This document shows, in pieces, positions 22,201-35,000 of a stretch of 64,000 bases of DNA (positions are counted from its first letter, which is position 1; every line of letters starts with the position of its first letter). Below the pieces are notes generated by a model. It was not told the DNA's origin. It ran no database searches and worked only from the letters and a program-made list of their open reading frames with translations. Location of the stretch: the NCBI GenBank assembly GCA_030374805.1, contig JARGSG010000091.1, positions 124,001-188,000 on the forward strand, read 5' to 3'. Source of the stretch: Gracilaria gracilis (lineage: Eukaryota; Rhodophyta; Florideophyceae; Gracilariales; Gracilariaceae). The translations under genes were made by a program, and so were the position numbers.

Positions 22201-23519
22201 GTGAGAAAAAATTCCAACGCCTTGTTGTTTTTTTGGTCGAGCACGGTACTTTGCTCAAACCCTGCGTGAGTCATCAACATTTGCCGCGACAGGTCCCCAA
22301 GCGCTTCCTTTTCTTTGAACTCAATCAGTTCGTCAGCGCCATCTAGAAGGTCCAGGTCTCTGGTTGTGTACACCATTCTACTGTTCCGGTTTACCATCTT
22401 ACCAAGAGTTGTCAACACATCAGAGTCTATTCCATTCAAGTGCCAAATATCATCCACCAGAAACAAGCACGAACGTTGACCAAACCATTTCGATGCCTTC
22501 CTAGATGCCTCGGCAACAGATTTGGCGGTCTTTATCTCGTTCGCAAACTTCGAACCTCCTGTTTCATCAACAATGTTTGCGATTCCTTGCACTATATTCG
22601 ATATTGTAGCATCGTTTCCAAGCTCAAGGTATAAAATGTCTTCACCAAACACGTCTGTCACGTTACTGCATTCAGCAAGCCCTCGCAAAGCGCATGTTTT
22701 ACCAACTCCACCTTTTCCAGTAGCCACAACCGCCACAATTCGGTTCCCGCTTGTGTTTAGAACCGCAGCCATTAGCTTCCCTTCGCATGTGGTGCGCGAG
22801 CCATAGTCCAGCGTTAATCTAGGTGGATTTCGGGGCACCATGTTGCATGATGTATACTCATCTTGTTGTGCAGGTGCATTGCTTACCACGGGATGGCATC
22901 CCTCTAGTAACTCAGGTCTCTCTTTTTTAAGGTGAGCCAACATCTTATCGAGAATGATTTGAATGAACTTTTCTCTGGTGGACGCCATGTCCGGCTGCTT
23001 GGAGTTCGTTGCGCCGACGTCGTTCCGAATGCTCCATAGAGTGGCGGCCGTATCCAATGCGTGCTTGACATTTTTGAGCGGTATGATGTCATCCAGCGCA
23101 CGCTTGATAAGACCGTGCCGGTCAAAGAGTTCGTTGTACTTGCGAAAGATAGTGGAATCGCGGCACTCGTGGGTACCAAAGCGGTAAAAGATAGGGATGA
23201 GCATGGGCGGAGTCTCTTCGGCGGCCACGGCGTGGTCGTAACGGCGAACGAATGCCAGAAGCTCCCGCATGGGCCAATCCTTGGCCACAAATTCGGGACT
23301 CATAACAAACACGCCCACGGGAGCCGTGGCCATGGCGTGTTCCATGACTTTCGGGCAGTGGTCGCCGAGACCGAAGGACTCCTCATCGAGGAAAACGGAG
23401 AGGCCGCGCTCGCAAAGGCGTTTCCATAACGGTCGGGCGATTGTTTCTTTGTCTTCACCGGCATGGCTGAGAAAGATGCGGAACTGTGGTGTGTGGGAGG
23501 AAGAAGCGCCTTGCGACAT
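19265..23519 (-). pseudogene. TIR-NB-ARC-WD40 receptor-like gene 3, one +1 frameshift before the propeller
   Basis: ATG at 23519 (M-S-Q-G-A-S-S-S). TIR, NB-ARC and helical region are open to about 20844 (891 codons, ending Q-A-S-G-G-L-V-G). An extra C in 20873-20876 (CAGCCCTCC against CAGCCTCC elsewhere) shifts the frame, and the propeller continues in the next frame to 19265. With that base removed the protein would be about 1417 residues. It carries the same 43-residue duplication in the helical region as gene 2. As written, gene finders would report two genes: a TIR-NB-ARC protein and a free WD40 protein. Confidence 0.88.
19480..20645 (-). repeat. WD40 blade array of gene 3: 9 x 129 bp
   Basis: Nine repeats, last diverged (S-D-D-G-W-M-Q-R-L-W). 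Two blades carry G-H-N-W-P-V-T and alternate with other types, pointing to blade-level duplication. One blade has D-A-G-S-G in place of D-A-E-S-G. Confidence 0.95.
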
Positions 23520-24980
23520 GGAGTGAGGGTGTGTGTCGAGCGTTGGCTACCTCCCTCACGGTGGCAGTGTGTGAATGATTGCGCTCCAGACGACGATGGG
23601 TGCTGGAGGAGGAGGAGGTAAGTAGCTACACGGTAGCGCGCGTGCATAGGTTGAGCAAGACGGTTGGGCGACTGGACGCTCAAGATCTGCGGTACCGTTG
23701 GTACATATCAGGCGCCAACTGCGGTCCAACTGTGCACAACGACTTGCGGCAGCCAACAATCTGCTTTAGCCCTTACGGTGGACCCGAGACGCCTCTTGAG
23801 AAGAAAACAGATAGCGTTAACTTTCGTGTTTTTTTACAGTGCGATGGGCAGTGCGATGGGTGCACGACCGCGCCTTATCTTACTTGTTCGAATGATAACA
23901 CCACTTGTTTCTCACAACGCATGCAGGCGGCTGTGCTTTCGCCTGAGAGGCTCATAGAACGCCCCTGATCAGTTCCCTCCCCCTGTTGAGCTACACTCTC
24001 TGAGTAGACTGCCTCATGGAGAAGAACACGAGATTCTGAAAGAGCCCATACAGTATCTGCTTTTGAACTACAGATACAGTAATGGAAAACCGTTTTGCGT
24101 AACTTTCTCATCCTGCTTTGTGGTGGACAGTGGTGATATGTAGTGCGTCGAGCACAGACAATCAGAACAATCGCAGTCCACACTGACCACGACGAAACGA
24201 CGAAAGTTTGCGCCTTCGCTGGTGCGACGCACGTGTACGCTTTTTCCACTTTGTGCGAACTACAAGCACATGCGTGTGTGTTGGAGAAAGCACCTGCTCT
24301 CTGGGAGAGCACAAGGGTAGTGCGCGTTGTACACGCTGAGTCCGTTCTCCTTCAGATTCTACGCGGTCAGTTCCAACGGTATCAGCGCTTCCACGGATTT
24401 TTGTCTGCTCCCTATTTTCACATGCTCTCAAGCAGCTCACTATCCCTGTCGTTAAACTAGCCAACTCTAAGAACTTCTACTGACATCATCATCCTCTACT
24501 GACAAGTAGGCGATGGATCAACCCACTGCAAGTGTATATGGTATGAGCGCTGTGCAGCGCACGCGTTCTTAACTCCGCAGTGATGACAGTTGTCTGGAAT
24601 ATCATAACTAAAAAGTATGAAGACGATCGCACCGTTTCTGACCACAGCATATAGAAAGAATGTGCCCTTCACCTCGTGCTCAGGCTTCAGAATCTGGCTA
24701 TTGGTTTCGAGTTGGAAGTGTTTATCTACTTTGTTGGCTGTCTTGGGTTGGGAGCAGCACCGCTCCCGAACAGGACCGGTCGGCTGAAAAGCACATCATT
24801 GAGCGCCACGGTGAGATGCATTTGCTCTGTGACATTGTTGACACTTGTGAACACTGTCACGAAAGCATGAAGTACATGTAGTACACGTCGTGTACGTGGT
24901 GTTCCTGCTGCGGATTCTTCTGGCCGCGTCTCGAGCAGTTCGGCAACTCGGCGCGCTGCCCGCCGACGAGCAGCGGGAAG
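23520..24980. repeat. Unit 4 spacer
   Basis: Shared spacer. It has a private insertion near 23790-23840 (GAGAAGAAAACAGATAGCG followed by a T-rich tract) also present in the last spacer (about 58615-58660), not in the others. No gene recognised. Confidence 0.65.
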
Positions 24981-25785
24981 CACAAGTTCATGGGCGACGT
25001 GGACAAGGATCTTAAAGTTACTGATGCTCCTGAGCGCGGCCAAAGGCGAGGTGATGGCGCAGGAGCATAGAGGGTTTAATCATCCTGTCCACGCGTACAT
25101 TACGGGAATGTGGAAGAAGGATTCGTCGGCGTTGTCGTAAAAGCCGCTGCAACCGAGCACGGACAGCGTCCGCTTCACCACGTCGCTTTTACGTCGCTTT
25201 CCAGCACAAAGTGGCCCGAGATGGTGTTGGTGTCGCTGACGGCCAGTGTAGCGGCCACGATTGACATCATGGCGCCGTTGGCACTGATGGAGCACGCGCG
25301 CAGGTCGGCAATCAGTCAATCAGCGTGGTGCACTGCACGTCCGGCGGCAGTCTCCTCCGCGCCTTCATGTGGTATGCGATGGCGATGATGGCGTCGGCCG
25401 TGTGGCGCTCCGAAAGGAACGTCTCCTCACATATCTCCGACAAGTGTGTCGCCTGCCAGCCAGCGGCGAAACACACGGACAGCAGCCCGCGCTCGCACAG
25501 CTCCTTTCCAACGGCAGCTGGTGATGTGGGGGCGCGGCGGCGCTCATCATGGCGACGCTGTTCACCAGGGGCTTTGAAAGGACGGCAGCGTCATGTGGTT
25601 GAATGGGCATGCGCTGCGTTCCATGCGGCCCCAGCGCAGTGTGGCGCCCATGACGAGGCGCTGCAGTCGCGAGCGCGAAGGTGACGCGCTTGCTTGTGCC
25701 CTGCACGGAGAACGCGGCGAACATAGAATATGATACGAGGCACATGTCCTGCATCGCGTTTTGTGTTGAACTGCTTCCCCGCTGC
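24981..25785 (-). pseudogene. Glutaminase pseudogene, unit 4
   Basis: Long-type relic; G-T-S-K in place of S-x-x-K, and frame breaks between the S-A-A-A-P block and the C-S-I-T-A block. A deletion in the V-L-E-S-D-V region removes one repeat of CACGTCGCTTTCC relative to units 1 and 2. Confidence 0.8.
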
Positions 25786-25791
25786 CCTTTG

Positions 25792-28700
25792 TCACCGCAC
25801 AATTCGGCACACCCCAGAAAAGTCTGTCGTGAAGTGCAAATCCGTACCGCTGATGCGGCGCAACTCTTTTTCAGAGCTGCCTAGCACTGTTCCACTCCCC
25901 AAGTCGCGCACCTGAAATGCATCTTCAAGTCCACGCGAGGACCACACGAGCTCGAGCGTGTCGATTCTGCGCTGCCACTCAGCATCACGTGACGTGAGCA
26001 CACACTCACCGCCACTTGCGGTCAACGCCCACAGCCGTTGCGTCCTGGCATCAACCGACACAACGAAAGTGCCGTCAGCGCTCACTGCCACACGCAGCAC
26101 CAAACCGTAGTGCCCTTGGAGCGGCTGCCCCACGGCGTTGCCGCTTTCTGCGTCCCACACACGCACCGTGTTGTCCCTCGAGCCTGACACGATGCGAGTG
26201 CCGTCGGCGCTCACTGCCACACACGTCACCCAACGGGTGTGACCTTGGAGCGGCTGCCCCACGGCGTTGCCGCTTTCTGCGTCCCACACACGCACCGTCT
26301 TGTCGTTCGAGCCTGACACGATGCGAGTGCCGTCGGCGCTCACTGCCACACACGTCACCCAACGGGTGTGACCTTGGAGCGGCTGCCCCACGGCGTTGCC
26401 GCTTTCTGCGTCCCACACACGCACCGTCTTGTCGTTCGAGCCTGACACGATGCGAGTGCCGTCGGCGCTCACTGCCACACAATACACCAAATCGGTGTGC
26501 CCTTGGAGCGGCTGACCCACGGCGTTGCCGCTTTCTGCGTCCCACACACGCACCGTCTTGTCGTTCGAGCCTGACACGATGCGAGTGCCGTCGGCGCTCA
26601 CTGCCACACACGTCACCAAATCGGTGTGACCTTGGAGCGGCTGCCCCACGGCGTTGCCGCTTTCTGCGTCCCACACACGCACCGTCCTGTCGTACGAGCC
26701 TGACACGATGCGAGTGCCGTCGGCGCTCACTGCCACACAATACACCCAACCGCTGTGCCCTTGGAGCGGCTGCCCCACGGCGTTGCCGCTTTCTGCGTCC
26801 CACACACGCACCGTGTTGTCCCTCGAGCCTGACACGATGCGAGTGCCGTCGGCGCTCACTGCCACACACGTCACCAAATCGGTGTGACCTTGGAGCGGCT
26901 GCCCCACGGCGTTGCCGCTTTCTGCGTCCCACACACGCACCGTGTTGTCCCTCGAGCCTGACACGATGCGAGTGCCGTCGGCGCTCACTGCCACACACGT
27001 CACCAAATCGGTGTGACCTTGGAGCGGCTGCCCCACGGCGTTGCCGCTTTCTGCGTCCCACACACGCACCGTCTTGTCGTTCGAGCCTGACACGATGCGA
27101 GTGCCGTCGGCGCTCACTGCCACACAATACACCAAATCGGTGTGCCCTTGGAGCGGCTGACCCACGGCGTTGCCGCTTTCTGCGTCCCACACACGCACCG
27201 TCATGTCGTCCGAGCCTGACACGATGCGAGTGCCGTCGGCGCTCACTGCCACACACCTCACCGAACGGGTGTGCCCTTTGAGCGGCCGCCCCACCGGTGT
27301 GCCGCTGAGCGTGTCCCACAGTTGAATAGACCAATCTTCCAACTGGCACGCAAGCCGAGAGCCATCCGCCACAAAATCAACAAATTCAAAGTGATTTGGA
27401 CAGTGGTGTGCAACAGTTTGCTCCAGAACTCCAGTTTGTCTGTTCCACACACAAACGCGTCCGTCGCGTTTGTGTGCTGCCACCACCCTGCGTTGGTCAG
27501 GTAAGAACGAAAAATATTCCCACTGGCCTCCTTACGCTTGCAGCTCTTCATGCTTGAAATACTCGTTCGATTTCTCATACCTTCCCGCATGCATGCCATC
27601 ACTGTAGTACCCCGACAAAATCCAGATTGCATTAGGCTCTTCACGTATGCAACGTACGCTCCCTGGGACGCGCACAGTTTGAAGTTCACTACCACCGGCT
27701 TGTGTCAAGACCCCGCCAGACGCTTTGAGCCAAGGCTTCGGTGCACACCTTTCCATCCTCTGCACGAAATCCGCCGTCAACTCGCTCCGCGTCGCGTGCC
27801 ACTGCAGCCGTCCGTGCAGCTGAAACCAACCCTCCTCCATCCGCCGGTTGTTGTTCACATACAACGCCCCCATCCTGGCCGCTAGACGCATCATTTGCAG
27901 GTGCTCCCGGCGATTTGAATCTTGGCAACCGTTGTCGTTGCACATCGCTATTCCATGGTCCAAGTCTTGTTCCACGCTGAGGATTCCGTCTGTCACCTGT
28001 CGCTTCACAATCCATTGCGGTTGCGACAACAGCCACAGTAGCTGCTCCACATACCCTGCCTTTCGAAGCAGTCTGCAAACATTGTCGTGTATGTATCCAT
28101 CAGCTTTAACATCCCACCATGCGTGCCGCAACACTGAATTGGGGAAAGCTCGCTTGGTGGCCCCCGTTACGACTTTTTCTTCCACCGCTCTCTCGCATTC
28201 GAGCTGTGGTTCAGATAGCATGTAGTTGCTCACAACGGTTTTGAAAAAAGCTTGTGTCTCACTTGCTTCATTTGCTTTGCGAACAGCGATATCCAAAATC
28301 AAGTCGTGTAGTTTCACAAACACTGAACCGGCGCTTCTCGTCATTTGCACAACTGAAACATCTGCAAACAATTCCACCACTTCTTTGGTTTTTGCCAACG
28401 AACTCAACTCCCATAACTTCTGCAACATTTTGTCAGGAACAGACTGTTGCTTTTGAAGCACACTCAAAGCCCGAAACAAATACTCAATCTTTTCCCTTTC
28501 ATGTCCACTACGCTTCTCAAGAACTTGTAGAGATGACTCCACAATCTTTGGCAGTTTACCATATGACTCAGCCTTTACTTCCATCAAGTCCTTTTGTTGA
28601 CATTCAACGTCAGCGCGAAATTCAGACCATGCGTCCTGCTTTCGTGCGCAATGAAGTGAATATCGTCGTACTGAACTGCCGACAATACCCAACGCAAGCG

Positions 28701-30021
28701 GAAGGCCATCACACAATGTGAGAAAAAATTCCAACGCCTTGTTGTTTTTGTGGTCGAGCACGGTACTTTGCTCAAACCCTGCGTGAGTCATCAACATTTG
28801 CCGCGACAGGTTCCCAAGTGCTTCCTTTTCTTTGAACTCAATCAGTTCGTCAGCGCCATCTAGAAGGTCCACGTCTCTGGTTGTGTACACCATTCTACTG
28901 TTCCGGTTTACCATCTTACCAAGAGTTGTCAACACATCAGAGTCTATTCCATTCAAGTGCCAAATATCATCCACCAGAAACAAGCACGAACGTTGACCAA
29001 ACCATTTCGATGCCTTCCTAGATGCCTCGGCAACAGATTTGGCTGTCTTTATCTCGTTCGCAAACTTCGAACCTCCTGTTTCATCAACAATGTTTGCGAT
29101 TCCTTGCACTATATTCGATATTGTAGCATCGTTTCCAAGCTCAAGGTATAAAATGTCTTCACCAAACACGTCTGTCACCTTACTGCATTCAGCAAGCCCT
29201 CGCAAAGCGCATGTTTTACCAACTCCACCTTTTCCAGTAGCCACAACCGCCACAATTCGGTTCCCGCTTGTGTTTAGAACCTTATCCAGTAGCTCCCCTT
29301 CGCATGTGGTGAGCGAGCCATAGTCCAGCGTTAATCTAGGTGGATTTCGGGGCACCATGTTGCATGATGTATACTCATCTTGTTGTGCAGGTGCATTGCT
29401 TACCACGGGATGGCATCCCTCTAGTAACTGAGGTCTCTCTTTTTTAAGGCATGCCAAGATCTCGTTAACAATGATTTGAATGAAACCCTCTCTGGTGGAC
29501 GCCATTTTCGGCTGCTTGGAGTTCGTTGCGCCGACGTCGTTCCGAATGCTCCATAGAGTGGCGGCCGTATCCAATGCATGCTTGACATCTTTGAGCGGTA
29601 TGATGTCATCCAACGCACGCTTGATAAGACCGTGCTTGTTAAAGAGTTCACTGTGCTTGTTAAATATGGTCGGATCGCGGCACTCGTAAGTATGAAAGCG
29701 GTAAAAGATAGGGATGAGCATGGGCGGAGTCTCTTTGGCGGCCACGGCGCGGTCGTAACGGCGGACGAATGCCAGAAGCTCCCGCATGGGCCATTCCTTG
29801 GCCACAAATTCGGGACTCATAACAAACACGCCCACAGGAGCGGTTGCCATGGCGTGTTCCATGACTTTCGGGCAGTGGTCGCCGAGACCGAAGGACTCCT
29901 CATCGAGGAAAACGGAGAGGCCATGCTCGCAAAGGCGTTTCCATAACGGTCGCGCGATTGTTTCCTTGTCTTCACCCGCATGGCTGAGAAAGATGCGGAA
30001 CTGTGGTGTGTGGGAGGACAT
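25792..30021 (-). pseudogene. TIR-NB-ARC-WD40 receptor-like gene 4, one nonsense codon
   Basis: ATG at 30021 (M-S-S-H-T). The frame is open for 829 codons through TIR, NB-ARC and the helical region, then stops at TAA 27532-27534 where the other copies have TCA (L-Q-A-Ser-G-G). The frame itself is unbroken past the stop and the propeller runs on to 25792. So there is a single substitution, unlike genes 2 and 3. Products could be a propeller-less TIR-NB-ARC protein of 829 residues or, if the stop is read through or erroneous, a 1409-residue receptor. The propeller has ten blades with much internal duplication. Confidence 0.88.
26010..27295 (-). repeat. WD40 blade array of gene 4: 10 x 129 bp
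   Basis: Ten repeats, last diverged (V-D-A-R-T-Q-R-L-W). T-D-L-V-Y and T-D-L-V-T blades recur five times, and two T-R-W-V-T blades are adjacent. Identical neighbouring blades indicate recent unequal exchange. Confidence 0.95.
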
Positions 30022-31431
30022 GGAGTGAGGATGTGTGTCGAGGGTTGGCTACCTCTCTCACGGTGGCAGTGTGTGAATGATTGCGCTGCCGACGGCGATG
30101 GGGGCTGGAGGAGGAGGAGGGAAGTAGCTACACGGTAGCGCGCGTGCATAGGTTGAGCAAGAGCTCTACTGAGGCGGTGGCTACACGGTAAAGTTACTGA
30201 GACGGTGGCCGACTGGACGCTCAAGATCTGCGGTACGGCGGTACATATCAGGCGCCAACTGCATTCCAAGTGGAACTTCCAACTGTGCACAACGATTTGC
30301 GGCAGCCAAGTTGGCTGAGCCAACAATCTGCTTTACAGTGCGATGGGCAGTGCGATGGGTGCACGACCGCGCCTTACTTGTTCGAATGATAACACCACTT
30401 GTTTCTCACAACGCATGTGCAGGCGGCTGTGCTTTCGCCTCGCAGAGAACGCCCCTGATCAGTTGCCTCCCTGTTGAGCTACACTCAGACTGCGCCATGA
30501 AGAACAACACGAGATTCTGAAAGAGCTCATATCTGCTTTTGAACTACAGATACAGCAGTGGAAAACCGTTTTGCGTAACTTTGTCATCCTGCTTTGTGAT
30601 GGACAGTGGTGATAGTGCGCCGAACACGGACCATCAGAACAATCGCAGTCCACACTGACCACGACGAAACGACCAAAGTTTGCGCTGTCGCTGGTGCGAC
30701 GCACGTGTACGCTTTTTCCACTTGGTGCGAACTACAAGCACATGCGTGTGTGTTGAAAAAAGCACCTGCTTTCTGGGAGAGCACAGGGGTAGTGCGCGTT
30801 GTACACGCTGAGTCCGTTCTCGTTCAGATTGTACGCGGTCATTACCAACGGTATCAGCGCTTCCACGGATTTTTGTCTGCTCCCTATTTTCACATGCTCT
30901 CAAGAAGCTCACTATCCCTGTGGTTAAACTAGCCAACTCTAAGAACTTCTACTGACAAGTAGGCGATGGATCAACCCACTGCAAGTGTATATGGTATGAG
31001 CGCTGTGCAGCGCACGCGTTCTTAACTCCGCAGTGATGACAGTTGTCTGGAATATCATAACTAAAAAGTATGAAGACGATCGCACCGTTTCTGACCACAG
31101 CATATAGAAAGAATGTGCCATTCACCTCGTGCTCAGGCTTCAGAATCTGGCTATTGGTTTCGAGTTGGAAGTGTTTATCTACTTTGTTGGCTGTCTTGGG
31201 TTGGGAGCAGCACCGCTCCCGAACAAGACCGGAACAGGACCGGTCGGCTGAAAAGCAACATCATTGAGCGCCACGCTGAGGGGCATTTGCTCTCTGACAT
31301 TGTGACCGTGTACGTATGTGTGCCCAGCAAGTCGGGATTGAGCGGCGTGGTGTTCCTGGTGCGGATTCTTCTTGCCGCGCCTCGAGCAGTACGGCAATTC
31401 GGCGCGCTGCCCACCGACGAGCAGCGGGGAG
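30022..31431. repeat. Unit 5 spacer
   Basis: Shared spacer, the near-identical partner of 17185-18597. No gene recognised. Confidence 0.7.
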
Positions 31432-32090
31432 CACAAGTTCATGGGCGACGTGGAGAAGGATAACACTGATGCTCCTGAGCGCCGCCAAAGGCGATGTGAT
31501 GGCGCACGAGCAAAGAGGGTTAATCATCCCGTCCACACGTACATTACGGGAATGTGGAAGAAGGCTTCGTCCGCGTTGTCGTAAAAGCCGCTGAAACTGA
31601 GCACGGACAGCGTCTGCTTCACCACGTCGCATTTCCATGCATAACGTGGTCCCAGATGGTGTTGGTGCCGCTGTCGGCACCACCAGTGTAGCGGCCACGA
31701 TGGACATCATGGCGCCGTTGGCGGTGATGGAGCACGCGCGCAGGTCCTCAATCAGTCAATCAGCGTGTTGCACTGCACGTCCGGCGGCAGTCTTTTGCGC
31801 GCCGACAAGTTTGTGCAGCACACGCTCGCACAGCTCCTTTGCACGCGCAGCTGTGAATGGGCGAGCGCGGCGGCGCTCATCATGGCGACGTTGTTCACCA
31901 GGGGCTTGACAGGGCGGCAGCGCCATGTGGTTGAAAGGGCGTGCGCTGCGTTCCATGCGGCCCCAGCGCAGCGTGGCGCCCGTGGCGAGGCGCAGTGCAG
32001 GGCCTGCACGGAGAACGCGGCGAACATAAAATATGATACGAGGCACATGTCCTGCATCGCGTTTTGTGTTGAACTGCTTCCCCGCTGCCC
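31432..32090 (-). pseudogene. Glutaminase pseudogene, unit 5 (short type)
   Basis: Same two deletions as unit 3, without the +1 insertions. K-P-L-V-N-N-V-A-M-M-S-A-A-A-L is the best-preserved block, followed by R-K-R-L-P-P-D-V-Q-C. Confidence 0.8.
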
Positions 32091-32094
32091 TTTG

Positions 32095-35000
32095 TCACCG
32101 CACAATTCGGCAAAACCCCGACAAGTCTTCTGTGAAGTGCAAATCCGTACCGCTGATGCGGCGCAACTCTTTTTCAAAGCTGCCTAGCACTGTTGCACTC
32201 CCCGAGTCGCGCACCTGAATTGCATCTTCAAATCCAGGCGAGGACCACACGAGCTCGAGCGTGCCGATTCTGCGCTGCCACTCAGCATCACGTGACGTGA
32301 GCACACACACACCGCCACTTGCGGTCAACGCCCACAGCCGTTGCATCCAGACATCAACCGACACGACGAAAGTGCCGTCAGCGCTCACTGCCACACGCAG
32401 CACCCAACCGCTGTGACCTTGGAGCGGCTGCCCCACGGCGCTGCCGCTTTCTGCGTCCCACACACGCACCGTCCCGTCCTGCGAGCCTGACACGATGCGA
32501 GTGCCGTCGGCGCTCACTGCCACACACCTCACCCAATCGCTGTGACCTTGGAGCGGCTGCCCCACGGCGCTGCCGCTTTCTGCGTCCCACACACGCACCG
32601 TCTCGTCGTACGACCCTGACACGATGCGAGTGCCGTCGGCGCTCACTGCCACACACGTCACCCAACCGCTGTGACCTTGGAGCGGCTGCCCCACGGCGTT
32701 GCCGCTTTCTGCGTCCCACACACGCACCGTCTTGTCGCTCGAGCCTGACACGATGCAAGTGCCGTCGGCGCTCACTGCCACACACCACACCGAACTGGTG
32801 TGACCTTGGAGCGGCTGCCCCACGGCGTTGCCGCTTTCTGCGTCCCACACACGCACCGTATCGTCGGCCGAGCCTGACACGATGCGAGTGCCGTCGGCGC
32901 TCACTGCCACACACGACACCCAACTGGTGTGACCTTGGAGCGGCTGCCCCACGGCGTTGCCGCTTTCTGCGTCCCACACACGCACCGTCCTGTCGCTCGA
33001 GCCTGACACGATGCGAGTGCCGTCGGCGCTCACTGCCACACACCACACCAGCCAAGTGTGACCTTGGAGCGGCTGCCCCACGGCGTTGCCGCTTTCTGCG
33101 TCCCACACACGCACCGTCTCGTCGTACGACCCTGACACGATGCGAGTGCCGTCGGCGCTCACTGCCACACACCGCACCGGCCGATTGTGACCTTGGAGCG
33201 GCTGCCCCACCGGTGTGCCGCTTATCGTGTCCCACAGTTGAATGGAACAATCTTCCAACTGGCACGCAAGCCGAGAGCCATCCGCCACAAAATCAACAAA
33301 ATTACGGTGATTTGGACAGTCGTGTGCAACAGTTTGCTCGCAAACTCCAGTTTGTCTGTTCCACACACAAACGCGTCCGTCCCTATCCGCTGCCACCACC
33401 GTGCGTTGATCAGGTAAGAACGAAACACATTCCCACCAGCCTCCGGACGCTTGCAGCTGCTCATGCTTGAAATACTCGTTCGATTTCTCATACCTTCCCG
33501 CATGCATGACACCACCTAGGCCCCCCGACAAAATCCAGATTGCATTAGGCTCTTCACGTATGCAACGTACCATCCCTGGGACGCGAACAGTTTGAAGTTC
33601 ACTACCACCGGCTTGTGTCAACACCCCGGCAGACGCTTTGAGCCAAGGCTTCGGTGCACACCTTTCCATCCTCTGCAAGAAATCCGCCGTCAACTCGCTC
33701 CGCGTCGCGTGCCACTGCAGCCGTCCGTGCAGCTGAAACCAACCCTCCTCCATCCGCCGGTTGTTGTTCACATACAACGCCCCCATCCTGGCCGCTACAC
33801 GCATCGTTTGCAGGTGCTCCCTGCGATTTGCATCTTGGCAACCGTTGTCGTTACACATCGCTATTCCATGGTCCAAGTCTTGTTCCACGCTGAGGATTCC
33901 GTCTGTCACCTGTCGCTTCACAATCCATTGCGGTTGCGACAACAGCCACAATAGGTGCTGCTCATACCCTGCCTTTCGAAGTAGTCTGCAAACATTGTCG
34001 TGTATGTATCCATCAGCTTTAACATCCCACCATGCGTGCCGCAACACTGAATTGGGGAAAGCTCGCTTGGTGGCCCCCGTTACCGCTTCTTCTTCCACCG
34101 CTCTCTCGCATTCGAGCTGTGGTTCAGATAGCATGTAGTTGCTCACAAGGCTTTGGAAAAAAGCTTGTGTCTCACTTGCATCAATTGCTTTGCGAACAGC
34201 GATATCCAAAATCAAGTCGTGCAGTTTCACAAACACTGAACCGTCTTTTCTCCTCATTTGCACAACTGAAACATCTGCAAACAATTCCACCACTTCTTTG
34301 GTTTTTGCCAACGAACTCAACTTCCATAACTTCTGCAACATTTTGTCAGGAACAGACTGTTGCTTTTGAAGCACACTCAAAGCCCGAAACCAATACCCAA
34401 TCTTTTCCCTTTCATGTCCACTACGCTTCTCAAGAACTTGTAGAGATGACTCCACAATCTTTGGCAGTTTACCATATGACCCAGCCTTTACTTTCATCAA
34501 GTCCTTTTGTTGACATTCAACGTCAGCGCGAAATTCAGACCATGCGTCCTGCTTTCGTGCGCAATGAAGTGAATATCGTCGTACTGAACTGCCGACAATA
34601 CCCAACGCAAGCGGAAGGCCATCACACAATGTGAGAAAAAATTCCAACGCCTTGTTGTTTTTGTGGTCGAGCACGGTACTTTGCTCAAACCCTGCGTGAG
34701 TCATCAACATTTGCCGCGACAGGTTCCCAAGTGCTTCCTTTTCTTTGAACTCAATCAGTTCGTCAGCGCCATCTAGAAGGTCCACGTCTCTGGTTGTGTA
34801 CACCATTCTACTGTTCCGGTTTACCATCTTACCAAGAGTTGTCAACACATCAGAGTCTATTCCATTCAAGTGCCAAATATCATCCACGAGAAACAAGCAC
34901 GAACGTTGACCAAACCATTTCGATGCCTTCCTAGATGCCTCGGCAACAGATTTGGCTGTCTTTATCTCGTTCGCAAACTTCGAACCTCCTGTTTCATCAA

